The notes under the pieces were generated by a model. The model did no database searches. It saw only the letters and a list, made by a program, of their open reading frames with translations, and was not told the origin of the DNA. Shown here piece after piece: positions 25,864 to 34,630 of a DNA stretch of 64,000 nucleotides (position 1 is its first letter; each line of letters starts with the position of its first letter). A program made the translations under genes and the position numbers. This DNA is from Nitrospina sp. LS_NOB (GTDB lineage: Bacteria; Nitrospinota; Nitrospinia; Nitrospinales; VA-1). The DNA lies in contig LFLA01000014.1 of the NCBI GenBank assembly GCA_001542995.1, positions 144,577 through 208,576 on the forward strand. The letters run 5' to 3'.

Positions 25864-26344
25864 CCCCCTGAGTGATTTTATCTCGGACTTCCGGCACATG
25901 GGCGATTTTGGCTTTTGAGTTGTCAAATTCACCGCGCACGAGACGGGCACTGGAATTGAGGATATCATCGACCTCCTTATGCCCACCAGCCCCACTACTG
26001 AAAGAATAAACATAGGCCGTGACCTTGCCCCGGGTATTGCTGGTCCAGGTATCGTGACCACAACCTTCGGTGAATACTGAATCGATGTGTACGACCATGT
26101 CGTACTTGTCTTTCAAGGTTTTCTCTATGTCATAAAGGGAGTGCGCCTCTCTCTTATTGGGAAACCGCCAGTCCTGATAACCGGCAAAAGACCCTTCATT
26201 TTGTTTTCCCAAATATTTTAAAGCCGCTGTGTAACTGACAAACTTCTGGAGGTCCAGATAGGAGTCGTTTTTCTTCCACATCAACTGGGTCAGACTGTCG
26301 GTTACCGTATCATCCCCATTATCCACAAACCTGTTCTCGCTCAT
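25850..26344 (-). CDS. DUF1566 (Lcl_C) domain protein 8
   Basis: 164 residues, first gene of the DUF1566 run on this strand. Motifs: FVDNGDDTVTDSLTQLMWKK, FVSYTAALKYL, FAGYQDWRFPNKREAHSLYD, HDTWTSNTRG and SARLVRGEFD. The variable segment before the closing motif is VTAYVYSFSSGAGGHKEVDD. The tail after it is a short basic extension. No signal peptide. Confidence 0.85.
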   Translation of the reverse strand: MSENRFVDNGDDTVTDSLTQLMWKKNDSYLDLQKFVSYTAALKYLGKQNEGSFAGYQDWRFPNKREAHSLYDIEKTLKDKYDMVVHIDSVFTEGCGHDTWTSNTRGKVTAYVYSFSSGAGGHKEVDDILNSSARLVRGEFDNSKAKIAHVPEVRDKITQGGGWR

Positions 26345-26402
26345 AATTGTCCTATTGCAAATTCAACGGATCTCTATTTTATGCTTCCCGCCAGATAAAA
26401 TA

Positions 26403-26443
26403 CAAAAAAAAGCCGGGGGGCACAAAGCCCCCCGGCACAAAAA
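26403..26443 (-). terminator. Rho-independent terminator
   Basis: The stem GCCGGGGGGC/GCCCCCCGGC with loop ACAAA lies directly after the secreted-protein gene on the minus strand and is followed there by a T-run. A-rich flanks on both sides could make it bidirectional. Confidence 0.85.
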
Positions 26444-26455
26444 TCAATTCTAAGC

Positions 26456-26971
26456 TTAACGGTTTGCTTCAGATGTTGCACCACCACCACCATCGGCATC
26501 CATACTACCCCTTACGCTGAAGAGACCGCGCTCGGTACCCTCAGGCTGACCCATACCCGGCTCCATATACGTAGACGGCATTACATGGTCCAAATGGTAA
26601 TCGACCTGATAGGTCTTTTGAGAACCAGCATCTATTTTCCAGTCATGGTGCGCTTGGGATTCTCGCTTTTGACAGTTCAACTGGATTGCTCCGGGACCTT
26701 TGTTGGCAAAAGTGGATTTCGGCTGCAGAGCATGAGTTAAATACCCTCCTGGAGGCAGCGTCCGGTCAAAATTCTTGTTCCAGGAATATCCAATCGGCCC
26801 AACATTGATGTGTACTGTTGTTGCCTTGTCTTCACTCAGGTTAACAATATTCCAACCCGCATTTAGACAAACGCTAGATTTTCCAGAAGCGATGGTGGAA
26901 ACGCCTGCGCTTGCAACAGCAACAGAAAATACAAAAAATACTGCGAATAAAACTAAAACGGTCTTTCTCAT
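26456..26971 (-). CDS. Small secreted protein of unknown function
   Basis: The ATG at 26971 has a strong GGGGGAG ribosome-binding site; the open frame extends further upstream but is not convincing. The 171-residue product has a classic signal peptide (KTVLVLFAVFFVFSVAVASA). The mature part begins GVSTIASGKSSVCLNAGWNI and contains two cysteines (SSVCLNA and LNCQKRE), a GPIGYSWNKNFDRTLPPGGYLTH block and a Gly-rich C-terminus. It would be periplasmic or extracellular. It is transcribed as a single gene with its own terminator. No known family is recognised. Confidence 0.75.
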   Translation of the reverse strand: MRKTVLVLFAVFFVFSVAVASAGVSTIASGKSSVCLNAGWNIVNLSEDKATTVHINVGPIGYSWNKNFDRTLPPGGYLTHALQPKSTFANKGPGAIQLNCQKRESQAHHDWKIDAGSQKTYQVDYHLDHVMPSTYMEPGMGQPEGTERGLFSVRGSMDADGGGGATSEANR

Positions 26972-27238
26972 TTGCTCCCCCTTTCGAAGCGTAAATAAAA
27001 GGTAAAACTTGAAACAACCTAATAAAACTTTATTTAGTTCATCAACCTCTTCGGTGATTCGCGCACAATATCTTAAATCCAGCAGTTCTGCGACTGTAGC
27101 AAAACGGCGGATTTCCCCCCACAAAACCTCCGGGTATGGCTAGGGTGGCCTAAAAATATCAAAAGCCCTCTAGGAAGTCAAGCCTTTAATATCCGTCCCA
27201 AGATTGGACTAAAAACCCCTTAATTATCAATGTGCTAT

Positions 27239-27284
27239 AAAACAGAAAAAGCCTGCCTCCCCACTTGATTGGGGTTCTGTTTTT
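27239..27284 (-). terminator. Probable terminator of the leucine-rich-repeat gene
   Basis: A CCCC/GGGG stem with loop ACTTGATT is nested in the longer inverted repeat AAAACAGAA/TTCTGTTTT. On the minus strand a T-rich stretch follows. Confidence 0.55.
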
Positions 27285-27311
27285 GTAGCGGATGTCAATA
27301 TTTTACGACTT

Positions 27312-27707
27312 TTAAACTCTGAACTTCAAGGACGTCAGCTTTATCAGGTCCGTAGAGTTTCTGAGGGCTTTTTCACCATCCTCGGAAATGTCATTGACCA
27401 CCAACTGCAAACTGCGCAGGCTGGGTAAATTTTTCGACGTCGCAAGATAGGTGGCCCCCACATCACTGATACTGTTTGAAGCCAAATTGAGAGTTCTCAG
27501 ATTGGCAAACATTGTTGATTCGGCAATGGCCTTGACCCCTTCATCGCCAATACTATTCTGCGAAAGATCCAAAGCCCGGATGCCCTTCATAGTTTCATGC
27601 TGAGCCAACTCTTTCGCACCCACCTCTCTCAAGAATTGCGCCTTCAAGCTCAGCACTTGCCCGTCCTTGCTCAGCCGGTCCCGGATCAACTCATCCAAAT
27701 TTGCCAT
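27312..27707 (-). CDS. Leucine-rich repeat (RNI-like) protein
   Basis: 131 residues with three or four LRRs of the ribonuclease-inhibitor type: IRALDLSQNSIGDEGVKAIA, LRTLNLASNSISDVGATYLA and LRSLQLVVNDISEDGEKALR. LRRs form curved protein-binding surfaces. No signal peptide, so cytoplasmic. It is the last gene of the run that begins with the NHL protein at 31.3 kb, 12 bp after the TPR gene. Confidence 0.82.
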   Translation of the reverse strand: MANLDELIRDRLSKDGQVLSLKAQFLREVGAKELAQHETMKGIRALDLSQNSIGDEGVKAIAESTMFANLRTLNLASNSISDVGATYLATSKNLPSLRSLQLVVNDISEDGEKALRNSTDLIKLTSLKFRV

Positions 27708-27719
27708 AACATTCTCCCC

Positions 27720-28544
27720 CTACCCGGTACCCGGGATTTCCTTAGCTACAAATCCGTATTCATCGTAGATGCTGTAACCTTCCTGAAGCATCTTTTTCCC
27801 ATATTTGACCATCAGGTTGGCCTGGCTGTGACTAGGATCAATATCGACAGTTTTCTTCAAATACTTCAATCCCTTTTTGATATCTTTGACTTCGTCGCCA
27901 TAATTATCAATTTGCCGGGCTTTATCAAACAAATCGGAGGCCCACTTGTAATAAACCGTGGCAATTTGTTGAGGGGCATTCTGGCTGATATAGTCGATAA
28001 TTTCTTCATCCGCCTTCAACTTCGGAATATCCTGGACAGCCGCCTCAAACTCGCGCAGGGGAATGGCATAATCGTCATCCGTCACCGAAGAAATCTGTGC
28101 GCCGGCCCTGTGCTGGGAATGCAGACCCACAGAACTTTTAACCACTGTGGACTGAATCCCCGACATCAACTGGTGGTAATAAAGGTTGCCGATGCCGAAA
28201 TGGATGATGGCGCTGAATTCCTGTTTTACATCCAGCAACAAGGCCTGCTCAAAAGATTCCTGGGCATCGTCCATCTGCCCCAGTTCCGAGAGGGCTTCAC
28301 CCATATTGTAATGATGGACACAGTTATCCGGCTCTTCCTCAATCTGGCGCTTGAATTCCTGGATCTGGGCTTCAAGGTCAAACTCAACCTCTTCCTCCTC
28401 CTCGTCAAACTCCGAAACTTCAGCCTCTTCAGAGTCTTCAGCCGCAAGAGACTGGTCAGCCTCAAGCTGGGAAGGGTCTTCAGCATTTTCCAGCGGTTGC
28501 CCGGCTTCGTCCTCCGATTCAGTTTTTTTTTCGTCTTCACTCAT
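27720..28544 (-). CDS. Acidic TPR protein
   Basis: The start is placed at the ATG at 28544 (MSEDEKKTESEDEAG), 2 bp after the stop of the radical SAM gene, implying coupling. The first 80 residues are acidic and disordered. Helix pairs with TPR character follow (VHHYNMGEALSELGQMDDAQ, FSAIIHFGIGNLYYHQLM, and near the end YLKKTVDIDPSHSQANLM). The arrangement suggests a protein-contact platform in the cytoplasm. No catalytic motif. Confidence 0.8.
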   Translation of the reverse strand: MSEDEKKTESEDEAGQPLENAEDPSQLEADQSLAAEDSEEAEVSEFDEEEEEVEFDLEAQIQEFKRQIEEEPDNCVHHYNMGEALSELGQMDDAQESFEQALLLDVKQEFSAIIHFGIGNLYYHQLMSGIQSTVVKSSVGLHSQHRAGAQISSVTDDDYAIPLREFEAAVQDIPKLKADEEIIDYISQNAPQQIATVYYKWASDLFDKARQIDNYGDEVKDIKKGLKYLKKTVDIDPSHSQANLMVKYGKKMLQEGYSIYDEYGFVAKEIPGTG

Positions 28545-28546
28545 AA

Positions 28547-29566
28547 TCAGACACAATAAGGGGGAATCCCTTCTTCCACCCATTCTCCCGCTTTGCCATT
28601 GTTTATGTTCTGACGATTTTTTATCGCGCCTGAAACCATCTTTTTCCGAGACACTTCTACCTGCTTCATAATTTCATCCGGCGAATCGTTTAAGAGATTG
28701 CCAAACTTGGGCTGACACTTTAGATTGCCCACATCACAACAAGGAGTTATCTCCCCGGTTTGCTGGACGGTGACAATCTCGATGGTACCACGAGGAATGG
28801 TGCATTCCAGATGGTTAATATCCCGGGGGAAAGGCTGGGCATTCATGGCCCGCTCGCCATTTTTATCGACATAAAACCCCGGGATCATATTCAGCCCAAA
28901 AGTAAAGTTGTCCGTACAAATATAATTTTCAACGCCTTCCATATGCTTTAAAAATGCGCCTTCATCACATTCCGGATTTTCTCGCAAAAGACTTTCAAGC
29001 TTCGCGCGATAAATCCCAAGTAGAGACAGGACGGAATCAAATTTCTTTTCCTGTTCCCCAAAAAACGTGAGCAAAATTTTGATCTGGCTCAACAAGTCCG
29101 ACACTTTTTCAAAGATCATGTTGACGATCAATTCGTCCTGCAGTCCCAGAATCTCTTTAAGAAGTGGTTTTTGTCGCGACTCCCAAACGGTTGGGTACAA
29201 CGTGAAGTCCACCCGTCCGGATAATTTCATGATTTCAACCAACCTTAGCCACCGCTGAGATTTTGCTGAGCTAATGTCCAAGTTGGTGTGGATGCGTACA
29301 TTTGGCGTCAGCGTCCTGAATATCTTAAAAATTTCAACGATATGAGGATTTTGTGAAGGCTCCCCACCGGTCAGATTAATTTCCCTCTTGGCCAACTCGT
29401 GAAACACCTCCAACTGGAGGATTTTATCCACCATGACCTGAGCCTGCTCCGGCATTAAATGCCAATCGCTCTTGGGTATCTTGCTAAGTGGTTCGTAGAC
29501 ATGACAATACTGGCACTCATCTCGCACATAGCGATTACAATTGGCTTCGGCAAAAATATTTATCAT
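28547..29566 (-). CDS. Radical SAM/SPASM-like protein with CX7CX2C motif (paralogue 1)
   Basis: The 339-residue protein has its cluster-binding cysteines at 10, 18 and 21 (ANCNRYVRDECQYCHVYE), a CX7CX2C spacing instead of the usual CX3CX2C. The second strand motif is INLTGGEPSQNP, for SAM binding. A C-terminal segment, TIPRGTIEIVTVQQTGEIT then PCCDVGNLKC and a terminal GIPPYC, resembles a SPASM-type auxiliary-cluster domain. It is likely a peptide- or protein-modifying radical enzyme. A close paralogue lies at 37.3-38.3 kb. Substrates are unknown. Confidence 0.85.
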   Translation of the reverse strand: MINIFAEANCNRYVRDECQYCHVYEPLSKIPKSDWHLMPEQAQVMVDKILQLEVFHELAKREINLTGGEPSQNPHIVEIFKIFRTLTPNVRIHTNLDISSAKSQRWLRLVEIMKLSGRVDFTLYPTVWESRQKPLLKEILGLQDELIVNMIFEKVSDLLSQIKILLTFFGEQEKKFDSVLSLLGIYRAKLESLLRENPECDEGAFLKHMEGVENYICTDNFTFGLNMIPGFYVDKNGERAMNAQPFPRDINHLECTIPRGTIEIVTVQQTGEITPCCDVGNLKCQPKFGNLLNDSPDEIMKQVEVSRKKMVSGAIKNRQNINNGKAGEWVEEGIPPYCV

Positions 29567-29639
29567 AGCCTTACCTCTAAACCTGTGACCGGTGTATTGT
29601 CCTCCTGGAAAACAACCTGCTGATCGCGCAAACTTATTG

Positions 29640-30284
29640 CTATTGAGTAGTATTCTCTGAATCTGTATCCAGAACAGCCCGAACCGGCCTGATGGTTGAC
29701 AAAGAAAGGCTCGGCCCCCCTCTCATGCTGGGGTAAGTTTTGCCCCGGATATAATTAAATCCCCATGCATACTTGTCCTTATAAACCTCACTGGACCAGA
29801 AACAACAGCTGGAATAACCGAAGATGGGGTCAATATGAATCACATTTTCGGTCCAATAATATTTCCAGGGGACATCCTTACCTTCCTCGTAGAGGAATTC
29901 CAGTTCTTCACGGGTCGGCAAGCGCCAGTCCGAATAACTGGCGAAGGCTTCCTTATTGAAGTTTTCGAGGTAAGTTTGCGCGTCATCCCAGTTGATCCAA
30001 ATCTTTTTTTCCTGGTAGATATCAATCTGCTTCCACATCAACTTTTTTTTCAAGTCGGTCACAGTTCCATCTTTATTATCCCGGAATCTCGGATCATTAG
30101 AAGGCTTCAGTTCCGGCTTTTCTGCAGTGAGGGAAAGAATCTGGCCGCCAAAAATCTCATCGGTACTGCTGTTGCCAGAATCAGCCTGTACCGCACTCCC
30201 CGCACACACTGCCAACAGCAAAAAAGCAACCCGCAGGGGTTGGATCAAAAGGCGAAAAAAACGAATCATGTCTTTTGGAATCAT
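29640..30284 (-). CDS. Secreted DUF1566 (Lcl_C) domain protein 9
   Basis: The only DUF1566 protein of the region with a signal peptide: RLLIQPLRVAFLLLAVCAGS and cleavage near AVQA. After a 40-residue linker, the domain runs from FRDNKDGTVTDLKKKLMWK through FASYSDWRLPTREELEFLYE to TIRPVRAVLD. It would act in the periplasm, whereas the eight other domains appear cytoplasmic. It lies between the NHL gene and the radical SAM gene, same strand. Confidence 0.85.
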   Translation of the reverse strand: MIPKDMIRFFRLLIQPLRVAFLLLAVCAGSAVQADSGNSSTDEIFGGQILSLTAEKPELKPSNDPRFRDNKDGTVTDLKKKLMWKQIDIYQEKKIWINWDDAQTYLENFNKEAFASYSDWRLPTREELEFLYEEGKDVPWKYYWTENVIHIDPIFGYSSCCFWSSEVYKDKYAWGFNYIRGKTYPSMRGGPSLSLSTIRPVRAVLDTDSENTTQ

Positions 30285-30320
30285 TTAAAGGCTTCCTAAA
30301 ATCAGACCTGCTAATAATAG

Positions 30321-31316
30321 CTACTCTTCCTGCGGGGCCCAGTCTGGCTCCCAGGACAGGCAAATTCCGGAGGGATTTAAAAATTGCCCCGGATCCTTAC
30401 CGACAATGCCCCATTTGGAAACAAAGTTCAGGTCCGGGTCAAACTTCTGGATTCTCTGGTTCAAAGTATCGACGACAAACACGTATCCATAAGGATCTTC
30501 CACCACCGAAACGGGACAGTTGAACTGACCGTCGCGCTTGCCAGCCTCGCCAAGAATGTCGAGGGAGTGCCCCTCCCGATCAAAAAGCTGTAACCGGTTC
30601 TGACTTTTTTCGGCCACAATGATGGTGCCATCTCTTCGCACGGCTATCCCGGTGGGAAAATTCAACCGGCCCGGCTCGAATCCATACTCACCAAACTTGG
30701 ACAGGTATTGTCCGTCCTCATTAAAAATCTGAATGCGCTGGTTGTCCCGGTCGGCCACATAAATATTGCCTTCCCGATCCAATGTCAGACCAACGGGAAA
30801 TTTCATGAATCCGTCGAAGTTCCCGGCAAATCCAAAGCTGATGATAAAATTACCATCGCTGTCATACCTTTTGACACAATGGTTGGAAGTGTCCGCCACC
30901 AGGATGGTCCCGGTGGGTTCCGCGACAATTTCCTCCGGCATATAAAACTTTTCCTGTCCCCAGCCTTCACTGCCAAGCTCAAGAAAGAAATCTCCATCCG
31001 GGTCAAACTTTTGTAGCCGATGACAACCGGTATCGACAACCCAAATATAACCCTCGTTATCCACGGCCACTCCACTTGGAGTCTTAAATTCTCCGGGGAG
31101 ATAAGGGGGCCGGGTACCGCCGGATTTACCAAAACACATCAGAAATTTCCCATTGCCGTCGAATTTCTGGATTCGGTCATTGCCCGAATCTGCCACCCAG
31201 ACATAAAGCTGACTATGATCAACCTGAGGACTCTCTTCAGGTAGAGTCTCTTCGACACCGGCTACTTCCAGCGCCTGAGACGGAGCGTCCTCGCTGTTTT
31301 CCGTATTATCTTCCAC
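30321..31316 (-). CDS. NHL-repeat beta-propeller protein 1
   Basis: I place the start at the GTG at 31316 (preceded by GAGAGG), because the open frame upstream includes a terminator hairpin. About 330 residues with six NHL repeats of the form IWVVDTGCHRLQKFDPDG, ILVADTSNHCVKRYDSDG, IYVADRDNQRIQIFNEDG. NHL propellers bind proteins or RNA. The N-terminal 35 residues are acidic. No signal peptide. First gene of the minus-strand run through 27.3 kb. Confidence 0.82.
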   Translation of the reverse strand: MEDNTENSEDAPSQALEVAGVEETLPEESPQVDHSQLYVWVADSGNDRIQKFDGNGKFLMCFGKSGGTRPPYLPGEFKTPSGVAVDNEGYIWVVDTGCHRLQKFDPDGDFFLELGSEGWGQEKFYMPEEIVAEPTGTILVADTSNHCVKRYDSDGNFIISFGFAGNFDGFMKFPVGLTLDREGNIYVADRDNQRIQIFNEDGQYLSKFGEYGFEPGRLNFPTGIAVRRDGTIIVAEKSQNRLQLFDREGHSLDILGEAGKRDGQFNCPVSVVEDPYGYVFVVDTLNQRIQKFDPDLNFVSKWGIVGKDPGQFLNPSGICLSWEPDWAPQEE

Positions 31317-31367
31317 CAAAACAAACCTCTCTTCCCAAAACCGGGAAAAAATCAAGCTCCAATAAGA

Positions 31368-31393
31368 AAAAGCCCCGAAAGGGGCTCTTCCGC
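31368..31393 (-). terminator. Rho-independent terminator
   Basis: AGCCCC/GGGGCT with a GAAA/TTTC loop, followed on the minus strand by TTTTTCTT. It lies between the helical-protein gene and the NHL gene, so these are separate transcripts or partly attenuated. Confidence 0.75.
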
Positions 31394-31484
31394 ACCACAC
31401 ATTACACTTATCGTTCCAGGCAATTCCAAGATTATCTAAATAAACTGCAAAGCGTTTTTCAAAATAGCGCCAAGCCCCATTTAT

Positions 31485-32108
31485 TTATCTTATCAGGAAC
31501 CCTTTCACATCCAGAATCTGGTATTCGAAATTACAGGTTTTTTGAAGTTCGTCGAGCCTTTCATTCCAGTTCTGTTTGAAATTATCCAGGCTTTCAGACT
31601 TGGGTTTCTTTTTCATCAGGCCGACTTCACGATATAGCGGCTTCACCATATTCTTGAAGACCAGTTGAATGATGTTTCGAAGGTTAAGAATACATTGTTT
31701 GGTCACCTCTTCCCGAGTCACGCCATCGACCTTTTCAAGAAGGCGCAGGAACGACTGGATCGTGGTGATCTGAACTGTGTAGCTTTCAGCCAACCTGTGG
31801 TCGTATTTCAAACCGCAATCAATGTAAGCTGGCATGAGATACATACCAACATGGTGATCGAATTTGACAGAAAGAGTGATCAGCTTTTGCAGATAATCGA
31901 CTTCGCGCAAATCCTCTTCTTCTTCTTCACCTTCAGCCAGTTCTTTGGTGGCTTTTTCTTTTTCCTTTTGAAGCTCGAGTTTGATCTTTTCCAGCTCGCT
32001 CAAATCAGAAAGATGATCGACCTCTTTCTCTTCTTTTTCTTCAGCAGTATCTTCCGACGAGCCTTCCGGCCCGGCGTTTTCCTTAGTTTCAGTATCCTGT
32101 TCGCTCAA
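31485..32108 (-). CDS. Acidic helical protein of unknown function
   Basis: Start at the TTG at 32108 (product begins SEQDTETKENAG), preceded by AAGGAG; an upstream TTG is also in frame. The first 75 residues are highly charged and probably coiled coil (ELEKIKLELQKEKEKATKEL). The remaining 130 are alpha-helical, with YLMPAYIDCGLKYDHRLAES and CILNLRNIIQLVFKNMVKPLY. No domain family is recognised. The MSE-type acidic start is shared with several neighbours. Confidence 0.65.
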   Translation of the reverse strand: MSEQDTETKENAGPEGSSEDTAEEKEEKEVDHLSDLSELEKIKLELQKEKEKATKELAEGEEEEEDLREVDYLQKLITLSVKFDHHVGMYLMPAYIDCGLKYDHRLAESYTVQITTIQSFLRLLEKVDGVTREEVTKQCILNLRNIIQLVFKNMVKPLYREVGLMKKKPKSESLDNFKQNWNERLDELQKTCNFEYQILDVKGFLIR

Positions 32109-32664
32109 CGCAAGTCTCCTTCCTGACAAGGGTAAAACAATAAACCAATACTTTTAAAAGAGTTCTTTGGGAATTTACCCGTAAGTATAATCCTTTTTCC
32201 GGGAAAGTGTCAACCACCACTCCGCGTGGGGCGAGAGGGCAATAACTTTCGCTGGCTAGCAAGAATTTATCCCGGCATAATGAACCCTTGCCCAATTGCC
32301 ACCCCTGCCAAGGGGAGCCACAGGGGCAGATAGCACAGCTTTATTGGGCTAACAACAGGTCAGTTCGGCAAAACGAGCCCTTGGTCAATTCCCTCCCACG
32401 GGAGTGGGCCATTAACCGCAGGACAAGAGGGGGGTAAGAAAAACCTGCGGAGTATGAATGGGTACAATGAGCATGAGCATTTTGAGCTGAGAAAAACGGT
32501 TTCTCTCCAGACAAAGCTGTTACCAGTTGCCTCTACGGCTAGCAGTTGACAGTTCTGTCCAGTGGGTATACTCTTTTTCTATACAAAACCTGATTTATAT
32601 AAGGTTAACCGTTTCCACCGGGGGAGAAAGACCCCCATGTTGGAACATGAAAGAGTTTGAAATC
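32109..32664. repeat. Intergenic region with dispersed repeat family 2, copy c
   Basis: Bases about 32205-32425 hold copy c, with the inverted segments CCACTCCGCGTGGGGCGAG and CTCCCACGGGAGTGGGCC plus two GGGCAAT/TTGCCC-type cores. The rest of the 550-bp divergent interval has no recognised gene and must contain the promoter of the B12 radical SAM operon. Confidence 0.45.
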
Positions 32665-34461
32665 ATGAAAACCGCTCTCCTGTTTCCACCACAATGGTAC
32701 CCCAGCCAGCCCTATCTCGCCCTGCCTACCTTGAAGGCCCATCTGGAATCCAAAGGCCATGAGGTAGACCAGTTCGATTTCAATATAGAAAGTTATGAAA
32801 TTTTCCTGTCCAAGGACTATCTGGCTCAATGTGTGGAACTCGTGCGGCAACGGCTGTCCACCCCCGCCTACACGACCGAGGAACAGGAAGCCAAAACTGT
32901 GTACCGGGATATTCTAGCGGACACCGGTTTTCTCGACTCCGTTCTCAACGAAGTGGAAGACGCCAAAAATGTTCTGCGGGATGAAGAACGGTTTTTTCAG
33001 TTTGAAACTTATAAGAAAGCCTACACCACACTAAAAATTGCCATGAAGCTCATTTCCTACGCCCACCATCCCAGTCGGCTGGATCTGGACTCCTTTTTCA
33101 TGCTGGGAAATCCGGAAGAGAACCTTTCTGGTATTCTCTCGGCCACGGCGGACACGGTTCGGAATCCTTTCATTCGCATGTATGAAGATTACCTGCTTGA
33201 GAAAGTCCCTTGGAACGATTATGGGCTAGTGGGATTATCCATCATCCACATCGGGCAGGTCATACCCGGCCTGACGCTGGCGCGTCTGTTGCGCAAACGC
33301 TTTGAACATCTGCATATCGTCATCGGCGGGAGCGTGTTCAACCGTCACGCCGACCTGCTCGACAACAAACAGGCTTTGTTTGAGGAATTTTTTCACAGCG
33401 TGATCATCTCCGAAGGCGAGAAACCTTTAGAAGAGTTGGTCAGCCATCTCAAAGCCAGTAAACCCCTGACAACCATTCCCAACCTGATTTATATGGAAGG
33501 GCAAAAAGTTATTCATAATACTAAAACCGAAGCCCTGCCTTATGAGCAATTGGTGTGCCCGACCTTCGACCAGTTGCCGCTGGAAAAATATTTAATGCCC
33601 TACCCGGTACTGCCCTATATGTCGAGCCGTGGTTGCTATTGGGGGAAATGCACGTTCTGCACCCATAGTTTTATCTATGACTCGTATTACCGCAAAGCAA
33701 ATGAAACCCGGGTGGCTGAAGAACTCGCCCATCTCGCAAAAAAATACAACACCAAATATTTCACGTTTTCGGACGAAGCCATATCCCCCAACGCTTTCAA
33801 CCGCATGTCGAAGGCTATTCTGAAACAGGGCGTGGAGATGCGCTCATTGGGAATGCTCAAGTTTGAGTCCGGGGACAAGGAAACTCCTGAACTGTTTGAA
33901 GATATCTATAAGGCCGGATTCCTCATGCTGTTTTTCGGGCTGGAAAGTGCTAACGACCGCATTCTTTCCATCATCGAAAAAGGTTGCGATCAGGATACAG
34001 AACGGAGCGTGCTGAAAAACAGTTCCGACGCCGGCATCTGGAATCATCTCTACCTGTTTTTCGGGTTCCCCACAGAAGAGCGCGAAGAAGCGGAGGACAC
34101 CATCCAGTTTGCCGTGGAAAACTCGGAAATCGGTACCGGCACTATCCATTCTGTCGGCCAGTCCATCTTCGCGCTGGAGAAGGATTCCGCCATCTTCCAC
34201 AATCCGGGCAAATTTAAAATCGACCGCATCATTCATGATCCCGATCGGGACATGGCCATCGTGTTCGATTTTGATATCAACGCAGGAATGCCTCGGGACG
34301 AAGTGATGGAGGTCTACGAACACTTCGACTCCGTAATAGATGAGACCTTCCCCTCCCGCAATGTCTGGAATTACCTGTCGCGCGAGCACTTCCTGCTCTA
34401 TCTCGACCACTTCGGCAAAGAAGAAATCCTCAACATGGCTAAAACGACAGTCACTCCTTAA
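32665..34461 (+). CDS. B12-binding-domain radical SAM protein
   Basis: I choose the ATG at 32665 (MKTALLFPPQWYPSQPYLAL), the usual family start; an ATG at 32647 is also possible. 598 residues. The N-terminal half is a cobalamin-binding-type Rossmann domain (VGLSIIHIGQ, HIVIGGSVFN). The radical SAM half has SSRGCYWGKCTFC (CX4CX2C) and FTFSDEAISPN. Such enzymes do methylation or other radical chemistry on unactivated carbons. It starts the plus-strand run through 38.3 kb. Substrate unknown. Confidence 0.88.
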   Translation: MKTALLFPPQWYPSQPYLALPTLKAHLESKGHEVDQFDFNIESYEIFLSKDYLAQCVELVRQRLSTPAYTTEEQEAKTVYRDILADTGFLDSVLNEVEDAKNVLRDEERFFQFETYKKAYTTLKIAMKLISYAHHPSRLDLDSFFMLGNPEENLSGILSATADTVRNPFIRMYEDYLLEKVPWNDYGLVGLSIIHIGQVIPGLTLARLLRKRFEHLHIVIGGSVFNRHADLLDNKQALFEEFFHSVIISEGEKPLEELVSHLKASKPLTTIPNLIYMEGQKVIHNTKTEALPYEQLVCPTFDQLPLEKYLMPYPVLPYMSSRGCYWGKCTFCTHSFIYDSYYRKANETRVAEELAHLAKKYNTKYFTFSDEAISPNAFNRMSKAILKQGVEMRSLGMLKFESGDKETPELFEDIYKAGFLMLFFGLESANDRILSIIEKGCDQDTERSVLKNSSDAGIWNHLYLFFGFPTEEREEAEDTIQFAVENSEIGTGTIHSVGQSIFALEKDSAIFHNPGKFKIDRIIHDPDRDMAIVFDFDINAGMPRDEVMEVYEHFDSVIDETFPSRNVWNYLSREHFLLYLDHFGKEEILNMAKTTVTP

Positions 34462-34464
34462 CCG

Positions 34465-34545
34465 GCCCACTCGGCGTGGGGCCAATGTGATAACACTATA
34501 CTGACGGACAAACGTTTCTGGGCTCCACGCCGAGTGGTGGTTGAC
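34465..34545. repeat. Dispersed repeat family 2, palindromic copy d
   Basis: CCACTCGGCGTGG and CCACGCCGAGTGG form a perfect 13-bp inverted pair enclosing about 50 bases, placed just after the B12 radical SAM gene. It could form a long hairpin at the mRNA end. Confidence 0.55.
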
Positions 34546-34630
34546 AGGGTGTGGGGGATGACCTAGAATTTAGAACATCACCAATCAGATCAAACCGAAT
34601 TTAGAACCTTTTACAGAGAGCGATCCTATT

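Noticed and set aside
25864..26061. Longer reading of the 25663 frame as a separate gene from 26061
   Set aside because: This part lies wholly inside DUF1566 gene 8 on the same strand in a different frame, and that gene's motifs are decisive.
21660..26344. Diversity-generating retroelement
   Set aside because: DUF1566 domains are typical targets, but no reverse transcriptase or template repeat is in the window; kept only as a test in the findings.
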